From positions 1,476,180-1,540,179 of the forward strand of contig NC_013204.1 in the NCBI RefSeq assembly GCF_000024265.1: a stretch of DNA of 64,000 nt, in the 5' to 3' direction. A program made the translations under genes and the position numbers. This DNA comes from Eggerthella lenta DSM 2243 (GTDB lineage Bacteria > Actinomycetota > Coriobacteriia > Coriobacteriales > Eggerthellaceae). A model generated the notes under the pieces. That model was not told where the DNA came from. It saw only the letters and a list, made by a program, of their open reading frames with translations, and did not search any database. Shown here piece by piece: positions 1-8,037 of this stretch; within the stretch, counting starts at the first letter, position 1, and the number at the start of each line of letters is the position of its first letter.

Positions 1-55
1 GCATCGCGCGGCGGGCCTTTCTTTTCCGGCTGTCAAACGACTGAGGAGGAGCACC

Positions 56-1054
56 ATGCAGATGAAGAAGTTCATCAACGACCCCGACAACCTCACCGCG
101 GAGCTGCTCGAGGGCCTGGCCCTGGCCAACCCCGACATTCTCGAGCTGGGCGAGGACAACATGGTCATCAACAAGAAGCTGGCCGAGGCCGACCGCGTGA
201 CCATCGTGACGCAGGGCGGCAGCGGCCACGAGCCGGCCATCGAGGGCTTCGTGGGCGAGGGCATGGTGGACATCGACGTGGTGGGCGACATCTTCGCCGC
301 GCCCGGCCCGCAGGCCTGCGTCGACGCCATCAAGCTGGCCGACAAGGGCAAGGGCGTGCTCTACATCGTGCTCAACCACGCCGGCGACATGCTGACGGGC
401 AACATGACCATGAAGCAGTGCAAGAAGCAGGGCCTCAACGTGGTCAAGGTGGTCACGCAGGAGGACGTGTCGAACGCCCCGCGCGAGAACGCCGACGACC
501 GCCGCGGCCTCGTGGGCTGCATCCCCACCTACAAGATCGCCGGCGCCGCGGCCGCCGAGGGCAGAAGCCTCGAGGAGGTGGCGGCCGTCGCACAGCGCTT
601 CGCCGACAACATGGCGACGCTGGCCGTGGCCGTGCGCGGCGCCACGCATCCGCAGACGGGCACGCTGCTGGCAGAGCTCGGCGACGACGAGATGGAAATC
701 GGCATGGGCCAGCACGGCGAGGAGGGCGGCGGCCGCCAGCCCCTGAAGTCTGCCGACGAGACGGCCGCCATTATGGTGAACGCGCTCGTGAAGGACATCG
801 GCATCGAGCCGGGCGAGCGGGTCATGCTCATCATCAACGGCTCGGGCGCCACCACGCTCATGGAGCAGCTCATCGTGTACCGCGCCGCGGTCAAGGAGCT
901 GGCGAAGCAGGACATCGAAGTGGTGGCGAACTTCGTGGGCGAGATGCTGACCGTGCAGGAGCAGGCCGGGTTCCAGATGTTCATGGCGCGCATGGACGAC
1001 GAGCTGCTGCGCCTATGGAACGCCCCCTGCACCACGCCGTACCTGAAGAAGTAG
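56..1054 (+). CDS. dhaK: Dihydroxyacetone kinase subunit DhaK-like
   Basis: 332 aa, the usual length for DhaK, the substrate-binding subunit that covalently holds dihydroxyacetone or a related short ketose while a partner (DhaL plus PTS or ATP) supplies phosphate. Visible motifs are GGSGHEP at residues 54-60, NHAGDMLTGN near 110-120, and GMGQHGEEG with H220 at the position of the substrate-binding histidine. The start follows AGGAGGA with 6-nt spacing; a second in-frame ATG two codons on is possible. No DhaL domain is fused and none follows: the next gene, 9 nt downstream, is a class II aldolase, suggesting a ketose or ketose-phosphate route. A DhaL could lie upstream of the window. Family is certain; the exact substrate is inference. 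Confidence 0.88.
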   Translation: MQMKKFINDPDNLTAELLEGLALANPDILELGEDNMVINKKLAEADRVTIVTQGGSGHEPAIEGFVGEGMVDIDVVGDIFAAPGPQACVDAIKLADKGKGVLYIVLNHAGDMLTGNMTMKQCKKQGLNVVKVVTQEDVSNAPRENADDRRGLVGCIPTYKIAGAAAAEGRSLEEVAAVAQRFADNMATLAVAVRGATHPQTGTLLAELGDDEMEIGMGQHGEEGGGRQPLKSADETAAIMVNALVKDIGIEPGERVMLIINGSGATTLMEQLIVYRAAVKELAKQDIEVVANFVGEMLTVQEQAGFQMFMARMDDELLRLWNAPCTTPYLKK

Positions 1055-1063
1055 GGGAGGCCC

Positions 1064-1915
1064 ATGCTCGTATCTTTGAGAACCGTCCTCGCCTGGGCGG
1101 AAGAGAACGACTGCGCGGCCGCCGCCTTCGACACGCCGAACCTCGAGCTTTTGCTCGCGGCCATCGGCGCGGCCGAGGAACGCGACGAGCCGGTCATCAT
1201 CCAGCACGCGCAGCTGCACGAGGAGGAGACGTCCATCGACGTGATCGGCCCCATCATGGTGGCGCGCGCCGAGGCCTCGCGCGTTCCCGTGTGCGTGATG
1301 CTCGACCACGGCGAGGATATCGACTACGTGCGCCGCGCCCTCGACCTGGGGTTCTCGGCCATCATGATCGACGGCTCGCAGCTTCCCTACGAGGAGAACG
1401 TGGCGTTGACGCTGGGCGCGGTGGAGCTGGCCCACGAGTACGGCGCCGACGTGGAGGCCGAGATCGGCTTCACCACGGGCCACGAAGGGCTCGAGAACGC
1501 CGACGACGACCGGGAGAACGTGTACACCGACCCCGACGAGGCCGCGCGCTTCGTGGCCGACACGGGCATCGACGCCCTCGCGGCCAGCGTGGGCACGGTG
1601 CACGGCTTCTACCGGGCCGAGCCGAACCTCGATTTCAAGCTGATCGAGGAGCTGCGCATCCGCTGCGGCGTGCCGCTCGTCATGCACGGGGGCAGCGGCC
1701 TGTCGTGCGAGGACACGCGGGCGGCCATCCGTGCCGGCATCCGCAAGATCAACTACTTCAGCTACATGAGCAACGCGGGCGTGCGCGCCGTCGAGGCGCT
1801 CATCGCCGAAGAGCACCCGAAGTACTTCCACGCCCTGGCCAACGCGGCGACCGCCGCCATGCAGGCCGACGCGGAAGCCGCCATGGACATGTTCAGTATG
1901 GTTCCGTCGGCCTGA
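1064..1915 (+). CDS. Class II ketose-bisphosphate aldolase
   Basis: 283 aa, typical of the FbaA/GatY/KbaY zinc aldolases, which cleave ketose (bis)phosphates into dihydroxyacetone phosphate and an aldehyde. The zinc and catalytic motifs are present in order: LDHGED near residue 85 (catalytic Asp and zinc His), VGTVHG near 180 and VMHGGSG near 207, the last also binding phosphate. The C-terminal motif is KINYFSYM where many relatives have KIN-x-x-T, so the substrate may not be the usual fructose or tagatose bisphosphate. Start ATG has GGGGAGG upstream. It sits directly behind dhaK, most likely in one transcript, so the pair could phosphorylate and cleave a short-chain or keto sugar. Specificity cannot be read from the sequence. 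Confidence 0.88.
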   Translation: MLVSLRTVLAWAEENDCAAAAFDTPNLELLLAAIGAAEERDEPVIIQHAQLHEEETSIDVIGPIMVARAEASRVPVCVMLDHGEDIDYVRRALDLGFSAIMIDGSQLPYEENVALTLGAVELAHEYGADVEAEIGFTTGHEGLENADDDRENVYTDPDEAARFVADTGIDALAASVGTVHGFYRAEPNLDFKLIEELRIRCGVPLVMHGGSGLSCEDTRAAIRAGIRKINYFSYMSNAGVRAVEALIAEEHPKYFHALANAATAAMQADAEAAMDMFSMVPSA

Positions 1916-1929
1916 CGGCCGTCGGAACC
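1900..1929. repeat. Inverted repeat across the aldolase stop codon
   Basis: Twelve-base arms, GGTTCCGTCGGC and GCCGTCGGAACC, pair with one mismatch around the TGA stop of the aldolase gene. No T-run follows. It could stabilise the 3' end of the transcript or be the outer edge of the longer palindrome that follows. Confidence 0.5.
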
Positions 1930-1939
1930 AGCCGACGCT

Positions 1940-2044
1940 GCGGCTGGCTGTGGCACCCGATCTTCGCGCGATCCCGGATACTCGCGTACCAAAGTACGCT
2001 TCGCCTCTGCGATCCCACGAATCTCGGGCACCGCAGCCAGCCTC
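1940..2044. repeat. 105-bp imperfect palindrome filling the intergenic gap
   Basis: The two halves are imperfect reverse complements along their whole length: GCGGCTGGCTGTGG on the left against CCGCAGCCAGCCTC on the right. The perfect inner stem is GCGTAC (1984-1989) / GTACGC (1994-1999) with a CAAA loop. It folds as one long hairpin. It occupies nearly all of the gap between the aldolase and the next gene, as a mobile or REP-like intergenic repeat would. No protein is encoded. Confidence 0.65.
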
Positions 2045-2085
2045 GCTGACTTACTACGCCAACCTGGAGACGAGAGGAGATCGGT

Positions 2086-2409
2086 ATGACCGCAACCTAT
2101 ATGCACATCGGCATCCCCATCACGGAGAAGAAGCCGAACATGATCTACAACGAGGCCATGAAGTTCTGGGTGTCGAACGTCGACGACTACGACTACAAGG
2201 TGGAGTACCTCAAGTTCGAGGAGGGCACGCCCTTCCCCGAAGAGCTGCATCGTCGCTGGCACGTGGCCTACGCGGTGGACGATCTGGACCGGTACGTCGA
2301 CGATGCCGACCGCGTCATCTGCGACCCCATGGACGCGGGTCCCGGTGTGCGTCTGGCCTTCGTCGAGAAGGACGGCGCCGTGATCGAGCTCTACGAGGAC
2401 AAGAACTAG
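2086..2409 (+). CDS. Small VOC/glyoxalase-like protein
   Basis: 107 aa, not firmly recognised. The pattern (short metal-site-like HIGIP near the start, a central RRWHVAYAVDDLD stretch, and a closing AFVEKDGAVIELYED) looks like a single vicinal-oxygen-chelate half-domain of the glyoxalase/bleomycin-resistance fold. Candidate ligands are H7, H64 and the Glu of VIELYE. The start has GAGAGGAGATCGGT in front. It follows the dhaK-aldolase pair after a 170-bp palindrome-filled gap and ends at a strong terminator, so it may be the last gene of that unit. An epimerase or isomerase acting on the same sugar is conceivable but unproven. Confidence 0.55.
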   Translation: MTATYMHIGIPITEKKPNMIYNEAMKFWVSNVDDYDYKVEYLKFEEGTPFPEELHRRWHVAYAVDDLDRYVDDADRVICDPMDAGPGVRLAFVEKDGAVIELYEDKN

Positions 2410-2424
2410 CGATTGGCGGTTGAG

Positions 2425-2456
2425 CGCGGCCCCGAAGACGGGGCCGCCGCTTTTCC
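2425..2456 (+). terminator. Rho-independent terminator after the VOC-like gene
   Basis: Perfect stem GCGGCCCC (2426-2433) / GGGGCCGC (2440-2447), 6-base loop, then CGCTTTT. It closes the dhaK-aldolase-VOC unit. Confidence 0.8.
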
Positions 2457-2492
2457 GGATCGGCTTGACGGCGAAACCCCCGATCCGCGGCA

Positions 2493-2636
2493 GGAATCGA
2501 TCGGTTTGGTAATCCCGCAGATTCGCTTTGTTTTACGCTTTGAACATGCGACCTGGAAAAACGCCTTCGATCACGCTCGGCAGACCCGAAACGCCGCGGC
2601 CGGATCCTCTCCAAGATTACCAAACCGGTCGATTAT
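2493..2636. repeat. 144-bp element with 22-bp terminal inverted repeats (copy A)
   Basis: The left end, 2493-2514 (containing CGGTTTGGTAATC), is matched by the reverse complement of the right end, 2615-2636 (GATTACCAAACCGG), with 3 mismatches in 22. The interior is not coding. The octamer CGACCTGG sits 56 bases from the left end, and the same octamer lies 55 bases into the 144-bp element at 24238-24381. This points to a miniature dispersed element lying between convergent genes. Confidence 0.75.
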
Positions 2637-2672
2637 TGCCGTTCGACGACGTTCCCGCTTCCTGGCTGATTC

Positions 2673-3086
2673 TTACTCGGCCTTTTCGACCTGGCGGATC
2701 AGCTGGACGCGCTCGGGGGTGATGGTGGGGATGCGCACGAACATGAGATACAGCAAAAACGCGCTGACGCATCCGAGGATAGCCCAGACGAGGGGCTTCT
2801 GCACGAACCAGGCGGACAGGCCCATGAGCGTGAACGACACGGCCAGGATGCGCACCTTCGTGCCGAGCGGGATGCCTCCGGCTTCTTTGAACGCGGCGAC
2901 GTAGGTGCGGTACACCCGGGTCGAGATGATCCAGGCGTGGCAGCGCGGCGAGGATTTCGCGAACAGGAACGTCGCGAGCAGCAGCAGCGGGGTGGTGGGC
3001 AGCACGGGCACGAACACGCCGATGCAGCCGATGATGCAGGCCGTCCAAGCGCCGGCGAGCATGAGGTAACGAACGATGCGATTCAT
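2673..3086 (-). CDS. YbaN/DUF454-family inner membrane protein
   Basis: 137 aa from the ATG at 3086, which has AAAGGA 7 nt upstream; a longer 166-aa reading lacks a ribosome site. Four hydrophobic segments are visible, with the family signature region GVFVPVLPTTPLLLLATFLF followed by AKSSPRCHAWI. DUF454 proteins are small inner-membrane proteins of unknown biochemical role. It is transcribed away from infC and convergent with the VOC-like gene, so it is probably monocistronic. Family assignment rests on the PVLPTTP motif and helix layout. Confidence 0.75.
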   Translation of the reverse strand: MNRIVRYLMLAGAWTACIIGCIGVFVPVLPTTPLLLLATFLFAKSSPRCHAWIISTRVYRTYVAAFKEAGGIPLGTKVRILAVSFTLMGLSAWFVQKPLVWAILGCVSAFLLYLMFVRIPTITPERVQLIRQVEKAE

Positions 3087-3248
3087 GACGTCCTTTCCGT
3101 CGCGTAAGGCGGTACAGGCTGCAGCCAGTATACCGAAGAGGCTCGCATCGCGATCGTGCGATCGTCGGAACATGGGAAATTAACGGGTTTTGCCCACCTT
3201 GCTGAAGATGCGGATCCAAAACCCGGACGAAAAACCCTCATGATTTTC

Positions 3249-3276
3249 TTGCATCTTAAAAATCCCGTGCTACAAT
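3249..3276 (+). promoter_or_regulatory. Promoter of the infC operon
   Basis: -35 TTGCAT (3249-3254), 16-bp spacer, -10 TACAAT (3271-3276). The start of transcription would fall near 3283, leaving a leader of about 170 nt before infC. Confidence 0.7.
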
Positions 3277-3283
3277 AAGCAAG

Positions 3284-3453
3284 TTGTTTGTTCAAGCGAG
3301 GGGAGACCCTCCACCTGGTTCGGCGCTTTGGCTGCTGATGGGTCGCTCGAATACCGGCTACAAAGCCTGAATACGAATGCGAAACCCGTATGCTCCCAAA
3401 GCTACGGGTTTTTATTATGGCGCGGAAGCGCGATGGATTGGGAGGTGAGCGCG
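3284..3453 (+). promoter_or_regulatory. infC-rpmI-rplT leader with attenuator
   Basis: An untranslated leader of about 170 nt. It begins with a small hairpin (GAGGGGAGACCCTC, 3298-3311) and ends in an intrinsic terminator: stem AAACCCGTA (3382-3390) / TACGGGTTT (3403-3411), then TTATTA. The terminator lies before, not after, the operon. That is the layout of ribosomal-protein-L20-type autoregulated leaders, in which excess L20 drives premature termination. Which protein controls it here is inference. Confidence 0.65.
3382..3417 (+). terminator. Attenuator terminator in the infC leader
   Basis: Nine-bp perfect stem with an inner GCT/AGC extension, followed by five T and TATTA. It sits 37 nt upstream of the infC start. 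Confidence 0.75.
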
Positions 3454-4029
3454 ATAGCTGCTCAGGAGCCTCGGCTCAACGAAGAGATCACGGTTCGCGA
3501 ATGCCGTTTGATCGGCTTCGATGGCGAACAGATGGGTATTTACGTGACGGCGGAAGCCCAGCGGGTGGCCGACAACCAGGGGCTCGACCTCGTGGAAATC
3601 GCGCCGAACGCGGAACCGCCCGTGTGCCGCATCATGGATTACGGCAAGTTCAAGTACGACCAGGCCATCAAGGCCAAGCAGGCTCGCAAGAACCAGAGCA
3701 AGGTCGAAACGAAGGAAATGAAGTTCCGGCCGAAGATCGACGTGGGCGACTACACGACGAAGAAGAAGCACGTCATGCGCTTCCTCGAAGCCGGCAACAA
3801 GGTGAAGATCACCATCATGTTCCGCGGTCGCGAAATGGCGCACCCGGAGCTGGGTCTCACCATCCTGGAGCGTCTGGCCGACGACCTGAAGGACGAAGCG
3901 GTCATCGAGAACCAGCCCAAGATGGAAGGCCGCAACATGCACATGCTCATCGCCCCGCTGCCTGCGGCAGTCGCGGCGAAGAAAAAGAAAGAGAACGAGA
4001 AGAAAGAAGAAGGGAACGACCATGCCTAA
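3454..4029 (+). CDS. infC: Translation initiation factor IF-3 (ATA start)
   Basis: 191 aa if initiated at ATA 3454. IF-3 binds the 30S subunit, discriminates against non-standard initiation and prevents premature 50S joining. The family's N-terminal opening ([20 protein letters not shown]) begins right after this codon, and SD GGAGG (3441-3445) lies 8 nt before it. The alternatives are poor: GTG 3445 overlaps the SD itself, and ATG 3433 has no SD. Use of a rare AUU/AUA/AUC start for infC is established autoregulation, because IF-3 rejects such codons. The linker and C-terminal domain ([21 protein letters not shown]) are normal; a Lys/Glu-rich tail follows. It overlaps rpmI by 8 nt. Confidence 0.9.
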   Translation: MAAQEPRLNEEITVRECRLIGFDGEQMGIYVTAEAQRVADNQGLDLVEIAPNAEPPVCRIMDYGKFKYDQAIKAKQARKNQSKVETKEMKFRPKIDVGDYTTKKKHVMRFLEAGNKVKITIMFRGREMAHPELGLTILERLADDLKDEAVIENQPKMEGRNMHMLIAPLPAAVAAKKKKENEKKEEGNDHA

Positions 4030-4219
4030 GATGAAGACTCATCGCGGCACCGCGAAGCGATTCCGCGTTACCGGTTCCGGCAAGATCATGCGCTCGAAGG
4101 CGTTCAAGAGCCACATCATGACGAAGAAGAGCCAGAAGCGCAAGCGCAACTTCCGCCATGAAACCGAAGTGGCCACGGCTGACCAGAAGGTCATCGCCCG
4201 TAACCTCGGCCTCCGCTAA
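4022..4219 (+). CDS. rpmI: Ribosomal protein L35
   Basis: 65 aa, a standard L35 of the large subunit. It opens [20 protein letters not shown], followed by a basic [15 protein letters not shown] segment. It overlaps the 3' end of infC, so the two are translationally coupled; the ribosome site is AAGAAGGGAAC inside infC. It lies in the classical infC-rpmI-rplT order. Confidence 0.97.
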   Translation: MPKMKTHRGTAKRFRVTGSGKIMRSKAFKSHIMTKKSQKRKRNFRHETEVATADQKVIARNLGLR

Positions 4220-4242
4220 TCGAAAAGGAACAGTGATAGAAC

Positions 4243-4596
4243 ATGCCTCGTGTCAAGCGCGCAGTCAGCGCCCATAAGAAGCGTCGTACCGTCCTCAATC
4301 GCGCCAAGGGCTACTACGGTGCGAAGTCCCGTTCTTACCGTGCCGCGAAGGAGCAGGTGCAGCATTCGCTCCAGTACATGTACCGCGACCGCCGCAACAA
4401 GAAGCGCGAGATCCGCCGTCTGTGGATCACCCGCATCAACGCGGCCGCCCGCATCAACGGTATGAGCTACTCGGTGCTCATGAACGGCCTCAAGAAGGCA
4501 GGCGTGCAGCTGGACCGCAAGGTGCTGTCCGACATGGCCATCAACGATCCCGCGGCGTTCACCGCCATCACCGAGGTCGCCAAGAAGGCTCTGTAG
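4243..4596 (+). CDS. rplT: Ribosomal protein L20
   Basis: 117 aa, the family length. The very basic N-terminal extension ([20 protein letters not shown]) is the part that threads into 23S rRNA; the globular domain carries [21 protein letters not shown]20 is the usual autorepressor of this operon, acting on the leader upstream of infC. It is the last gene of the operon and is followed by a strong bidirectional terminator. Confidence 0.97.
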   Translation: MPRVKRAVSAHKKRRTVLNRAKGYYGAKSRSYRAAKEQVQHSLQYMYRDRRNKKREIRRLWITRINAAARINGMSYSVLMNGLKKAGVQLDRKVLSDMAINDPAAFTAITEVAKKAL

Positions 4597-4611
4597 GCTT
4601 CGCGTCTATGC

Positions 4612-4654
4612 AAAAACAGCGCCCCGTCGGATAAGCCGGCGGGGCGCTTTCGTT
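4612..4654. terminator. Bidirectional terminator between rplT and the NifX-like gene
   Basis: Stem AGCGCCCCG (4618-4626) / CGGGGCGCT (4640-4648). On the plus strand TTTCGTT follows; on the minus strand GTTTTTG follows. It can therefore serve both convergent genes. Confidence 0.8.
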
Positions 4655-4683
4655 AGGGGAGGATTTTCCTGCCGGCTTTCCTG

Positions 4684-5040
4684 CTACGACTCGATGGCTC
4701 CGAGGACTTCTTCGTCGTTATGCCATTCGTCCGTGCCGATGAGAGTGTGGGCGAGATACGCCTCGGCTGCATCTCGGGCGCTTCCTGCTTGGTTGGACAC
4801 TACTTCGATATCGGCTGCTTGCAGCGCTTCCACGGCGTCGCGCTCGATGATGCCGGTGATGACCGCCGTCACATCGAGCTCGCGCAGCACCGCGGCGATG
4901 CGGGCAGGGGTCTGATGAGGGTTCGGCATGTTCTGGCACTCGACGATGATGCCCCGTTCGATCCTATAGCAGGTGAAGCTTGCGCAATGTCCGAAATAGG
5001 GAGATACGGCCAGTCCTTCGCTCGCCACCGCTATTCTCAT
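4684..5040 (-). CDS. NifX/NifB-like dinitrogenase cofactor-family protein
   Basis: 118 aa, one ribonuclease-H-like domain of the NifX/NafY/NifB C-terminal family that binds iron-molybdenum cofactor precursors in nitrogen fixers. The family pattern is clear: MRIAVAS-x-GLAVSPYFGHC at the start, then IAAVLRELDVTAVITGIIERDAVEAL and an AYLAHTLIG ending. Cysteines at 19, 24 and 35 could bind metal. No nif genes are visible, so as in other non-diazotrophs it probably handles iron-sulfur or molybdenum cofactors, or is a small metal carrier. It diverges from the flavoprotein fusion gene across a 99-bp shared promoter region. Confidence 0.8.
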   Translation of the reverse strand: MRIAVASEGLAVSPYFGHCASFTCYRIERGIIVECQNMPNPHQTPARIAAVLRELDVTAVITGIIERDAVEALQAADIEVVSNQAGSARDAAEAYLAHTLIGTDEWHNDEEVLGAIES

Positions 5041-5139
5041 GTGATTCCTTTCGTCGCTTCGTGGAAATAACGATACCGCGCTTGGCCGATTGTGTATCCG
5101 CTCTTTCGCTCAACGGGGATAAATAGTAAGCTGAACGAC

Positions 5140-8037
5140 ATGGATACCGAACCTCTGCAGAGCATCGACGTTGCGATCGTGGGAGCCGGCGTTGCCGGCG
5201 CGACGACGGCGCGTGCATTGGCGCGCTGGCGTCTGAACGTCGTGGTGCTTGAGGCAGGCAACGATGTGGCCTGCGGCGCGACGCGAGCGAACTCTGGCAT
5301 CGTGCATGCCGGCTACGACCCTTTGCCTGGAACGCTCAAGGCTCGCTTCAACGCGGCCGGGTCCAAGCTGTTTCCGCAATGGGCCGACGAGCTGGGATTC
5401 TCCTACGTCCGCAACGGCTCGCTCGTGCTCGCGTTCTCCGATGAGGAGCTGGCCAGCATACGGCGCCTCGTGGCGCGCGCGGCGGAGAACGGCGTGGAAG
5501 GCGTGCGCGAGCTGGACGCCGCCGAAGTGCGCGCGCTCGAACCGCATGCGAGCCCGCACGTGCGCGGCGGCCTGCTGGCCGAGACGGGCGCCATTTGCGA
5601 CCCGTACGAGGTTGCCCTGTTCTCGGCAGAGCAGGCGGCGCTGCACGGCACGGCGTTCCGCTTCAACGAGCGCGTCGTGTCCGTCGAGCGCCTGGCCGCG
5701 GGCTCGCCCTCGTCCGCGCGCTATCTGCTGTCCACCTCGACAGGCGCGCGGTACGCGGCGCGCGCGGTGGTGAACGCCGCCGGCGTGTTCGCCGACGAGC
5801 TGAACAATGCCGTGAGCGCGCATCGCCTGCGCATCGCGGCGCGGCGCGGCGAGTACTGCCTGTACGATTCCGAGTACGGCCCGCTGTTCTCGCATACCGT
5901 GTTTCAGGCGCCGTCGTCAGCGGGCAAGGGCGTGCTCGTGACGCCCACCGTGCACGGCAACCTGCTGGTGGGGCCGAACGCCGTGGAGCAGGCGAGCAAG
6001 ACCGACCTGTCCACGAGCGCGGAGGGGCTGCGCTTCGTGCTGGACGCCGCGAAGAAGACGTGGCCCGACGCCGGCGCGCGCGGCATGATCGCGAACTTCG
6101 CAGGGCTGCGCGCCTCGAACGCCGACGGCGACGACTTCGTCATCGGCGAACCGGACGACGCGCCCGGGTTCTTCAACATCGCCTGCTTCGACTCGCCGGG
6201 GCTCACCTCGGCTCCGGCCGTAGCCGAGCACGTGGCGCAGGCGGTGGCGGAACAGCTGGGCGCGGAGGCGAACGGGGAATTCCAGGCGAGTCGCGAGCGC
6301 TGCAAGCCGTTCGCCGAGCGCGACGAGGCCGAGCGTGCGCGCGCCATCGAGGCCGACCCGCGGTGGGGGCACATCGTGTGCCGCTGCTGCGAGGTGACCG
6401 AGGCCGAGATCGTGGCCGCGCTGCACGCTCCGCTGCCCGTGCTGTCGCTCGACGCGCTGAAGTGGCGCACGCGCGCGATGATGGGGCGCTGCCACGGCGG
6501 GTTCTGCTCGCCGGAGATCGCGCGCATCGTGGCGCGCGAGACGGGCGTGGCGCCCGACGTGCTGGACAAGCGCCTGCCGGGATCGCCCGTGGTGGCCGCT
6601 TCGCGCCCCGATTACGCGGAGCTGGCGCGCAAGGGCGAGCGGTCGGAGGCGCAGGACGCGGAGCGCGAGCGCGCGCATGTCTACGACGTGGCGGTGGCGG
6701 GCGGCGGGGCAGCCGGCATCGCCGCAGCCCAGGCGGCCGCGCAGCAGGGCGCGCGCGTGCTTTTGCTCGACCGCGAGGAGAAGCTGGGCGGCATCCTCAA
6801 GCAGTGCGTGCACAACGGGTTCGGGCTGCACCGCTTCGGCGTGGAGCTGACGGGTCCCGAGTACGCGCAGCGCGAGATCGACGCGCTTGCGGACGCGGGC
6901 TCGGTGGACGTGCTGGCGGGTGCCAGCGTGACGTCCGTCGATCCGGGGCGCCCGGACGACGGAGCGCCGCTCACGGTGCACGCGGTGGACGCGCGCGGCG
7001 CGCATGCCATCGCGGCGCGCGCCGTGGTGCTGGCCACCGGCTCGCGCGAGCGCGGGCTGGGCGCGCTCAACCTGGCGGGCTCGCGTCCGTCGGGCGTGTT
7101 CTCGGCGGGCAGCGCGCAGAACTTCATGAACCTCCAAGGGTGCCTGCCCGGACGTCGCGCGGTGATCCTCGGGTCGGGAGACATCGGGCTGATCATGGCG
7201 CGCCGTTTGGCGTCGCAGGGGGCCGAGGTGGTGGGCGTGCACGAGCTGATGCCGCATCCGTCCGGTCTGCGTCGCAACGTGGTGCAGTGCCTGGACGACT
7301 TCGGCATCCCGCTGCACCTCAGCTCCACGGTGACGCGGCTGGAAGGGGAGGGTCGCCTGAGCGCGGTGTACGTGTCGCAGGTGGATCCCGAGACGATCCA
7401 GGTGATCCCCGGCACCGAGCAGCGCATCGCGTGCGACACGCTGCTGCTGTCGGTGGGCCTCGTGCCCGAGAACGAGGTGGCGAAGTCGGCCGGGGTGGGG
7501 CTCGATCCCGTCACCGGCGGAGCGCGGGTGGACAACCGTTTGGCTACCGACGTTCCCGGCGTGTTCGCCTGCGGCAACGCGCTGCACGTGCACGATCTGG
7601 TGGACCATGCGTCGCAAGAGGGCGAGCGCGCGGGCGCCGCCGCGGCCGCTTATGCGCGGCAGGCGGCCTCGGGCGCCTCGGCCGCGCGCGATGCGCATGT
7701 CGCCGTTCCCGTGATGGCGGGCGAGGACGTGCGCTACGTGGTGCCGCAGAGCATCGACGCCGCCACGCCGCCCGACGAGAAGCTCATGCTGTCGCTGCGC
7801 GTCGCGCGCACGGTGAACGAGCCGCGCTTCGTGGTGGAGGGGATCGACGAAGCCGGCCGGGTGCGCGAGCTGAAGCGCGCGAAGACGATGATCGCCGTGC
7901 CCGCCGAGATGGTGCTCGTCGTCCTGCCCGCGGGCGCCGCGGCGGGGTGCTCGGCCGTGCGCGTGCGCGTCGAGGGCCGCGACGAGGCCGCGCGCGTGGC
8001 CGACGAGACCGGCATGGCCGGAGGAGGCGCCGACTGA
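5140..8037 (+). CDS. Anaerobic glycerol-3-phosphate dehydrogenase, GlpA-BFD-GlpB fusion
   Basis: 965 aa from ATG 5140; a GTG at 5092 would add 16 aa ahead of the first Rossmann strand. Domain order: (1) residues about 5-390, a GlpA/DAO-type FAD domain beginning [17 protein letters not shown]; (2) about 405-480, a BFD-like [2Fe-2S] module with [10 protein letters not shown] and [10 protein letters not shown]; (3) about 510-880, a pyridine-nucleotide-disulfide-like flavoprotein starting [15 protein letters not shown], with a second GxGxxG at ILGSGDIGL; (4) a C-terminal tail. In many anaerobes 1-2 and 3 are separate genes next to a DUF1667 gene; here they are fused and DUF1667 follows. The likely role is oxidation of glycerol 3-phosphate to dihydroxyacetone phosphate with electrons sent to an anaerobic acceptor. 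Substrate is inferred from family and context. Confidence 0.85.
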   Translation: MDTEPLQSIDVAIVGAGVAGATTARALARWRLNVVVLEAGNDVACGATRANSGIVHAGYDPLPGTLKARFNAAGSKLFPQWADELGFSYVRNGSLVLAFSDEELASIRRLVARAAENGVEGVRELDAAEVRALEPHASPHVRGGLLAETGAICDPYEVALFSAEQAALHGTAFRFNERVVSVERLAAGSPSSARYLLSTSTGARYAARAVVNAAGVFADELNNAVSAHRLRIAARRGEYCLYDSEYGPLFSHTVFQAPSSAGKGVLVTPTVHGNLLVGPNAVEQASKTDLSTSAEGLRFVLDAAKKTWPDAGARGMIANFAGLRASNADGDDFVIGEPDDAPGFFNIACFDSPGLTSAPAVAEHVAQAVAEQLGAEANGEFQASRERCKPFAERDEAERARAIEADPRWGHIVCRCCEVTEAEIVAALHAPLPVLSLDALKWRTRAMMGRCHGGFCSPEIARIVARETGVAPDVLDKRLPGSPVVAASRPDYAELARKGERSEAQDAERERAHVYDVAVAGGGAAGIAAAQAAAQQGARVLLLDREEKLGGILKQCVHNGFGLHRFGVELTGPEYAQREIDALADAGSVDVLAGASVTSVDPGRPDDGAPLTVHAVDARGAHAIAARAVVLATGSRERGLGALNLAGSRPSGVFSAGSAQNFMNLQGCLPGRRAVILGSGDIGLIMARRLASQGAEVVGVHELMPHPSGLRRNVVQCLDDFGIPLHLSSTVTRLEGEGRLSAVYVSQVDPETIQVIPGTEQRIACDTLLLSVGLVPENEVAKSAGVGLDPVTGGARVDNRLATDVPGVFACGNALHVHDLVDHASQEGERAGAAAAAYARQAASGASAARDAHVAVPVMAGEDVRYVVPQSIDAATPPDEKLMLSLRVARTVNEPRFVVEGIDEAGRVRELKRAKTMIAVPAEMVLVVLPAGAAAGCSAVRVRVEGRDEAARVADETGMAGGGAD

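Noticed and set aside
418-2049. Long Arg/Gly/His-rich open frames overlapping dhaK, glpA fusion, addAB and hydrogenase genes on either strand
   Set aside because: They are antisense or out-of-frame shadows of high-GC genes: extreme Arg/Ala/Pro composition, no family motifs, no ribosome sites, and the overlapping frame has recognised domains.
3433-3435. ATG as the start of infC
   Set aside because: No SD precedes it, and IF-3 homology begins seven codons later directly behind a well-spaced GGAGG and ATA.
4684-5040. Evidence of nitrogen fixation
   Set aside because: A lone NifX-like domain occurs in many non-fixing anaerobes; no nifHDK or other nif genes are present in the window.
5092-5139. 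GTG start for the flavoprotein fusion
   Set aside because: The 16 added residues precede the first beta strand, show no family similarity, and would extend into the divergent promoter region.
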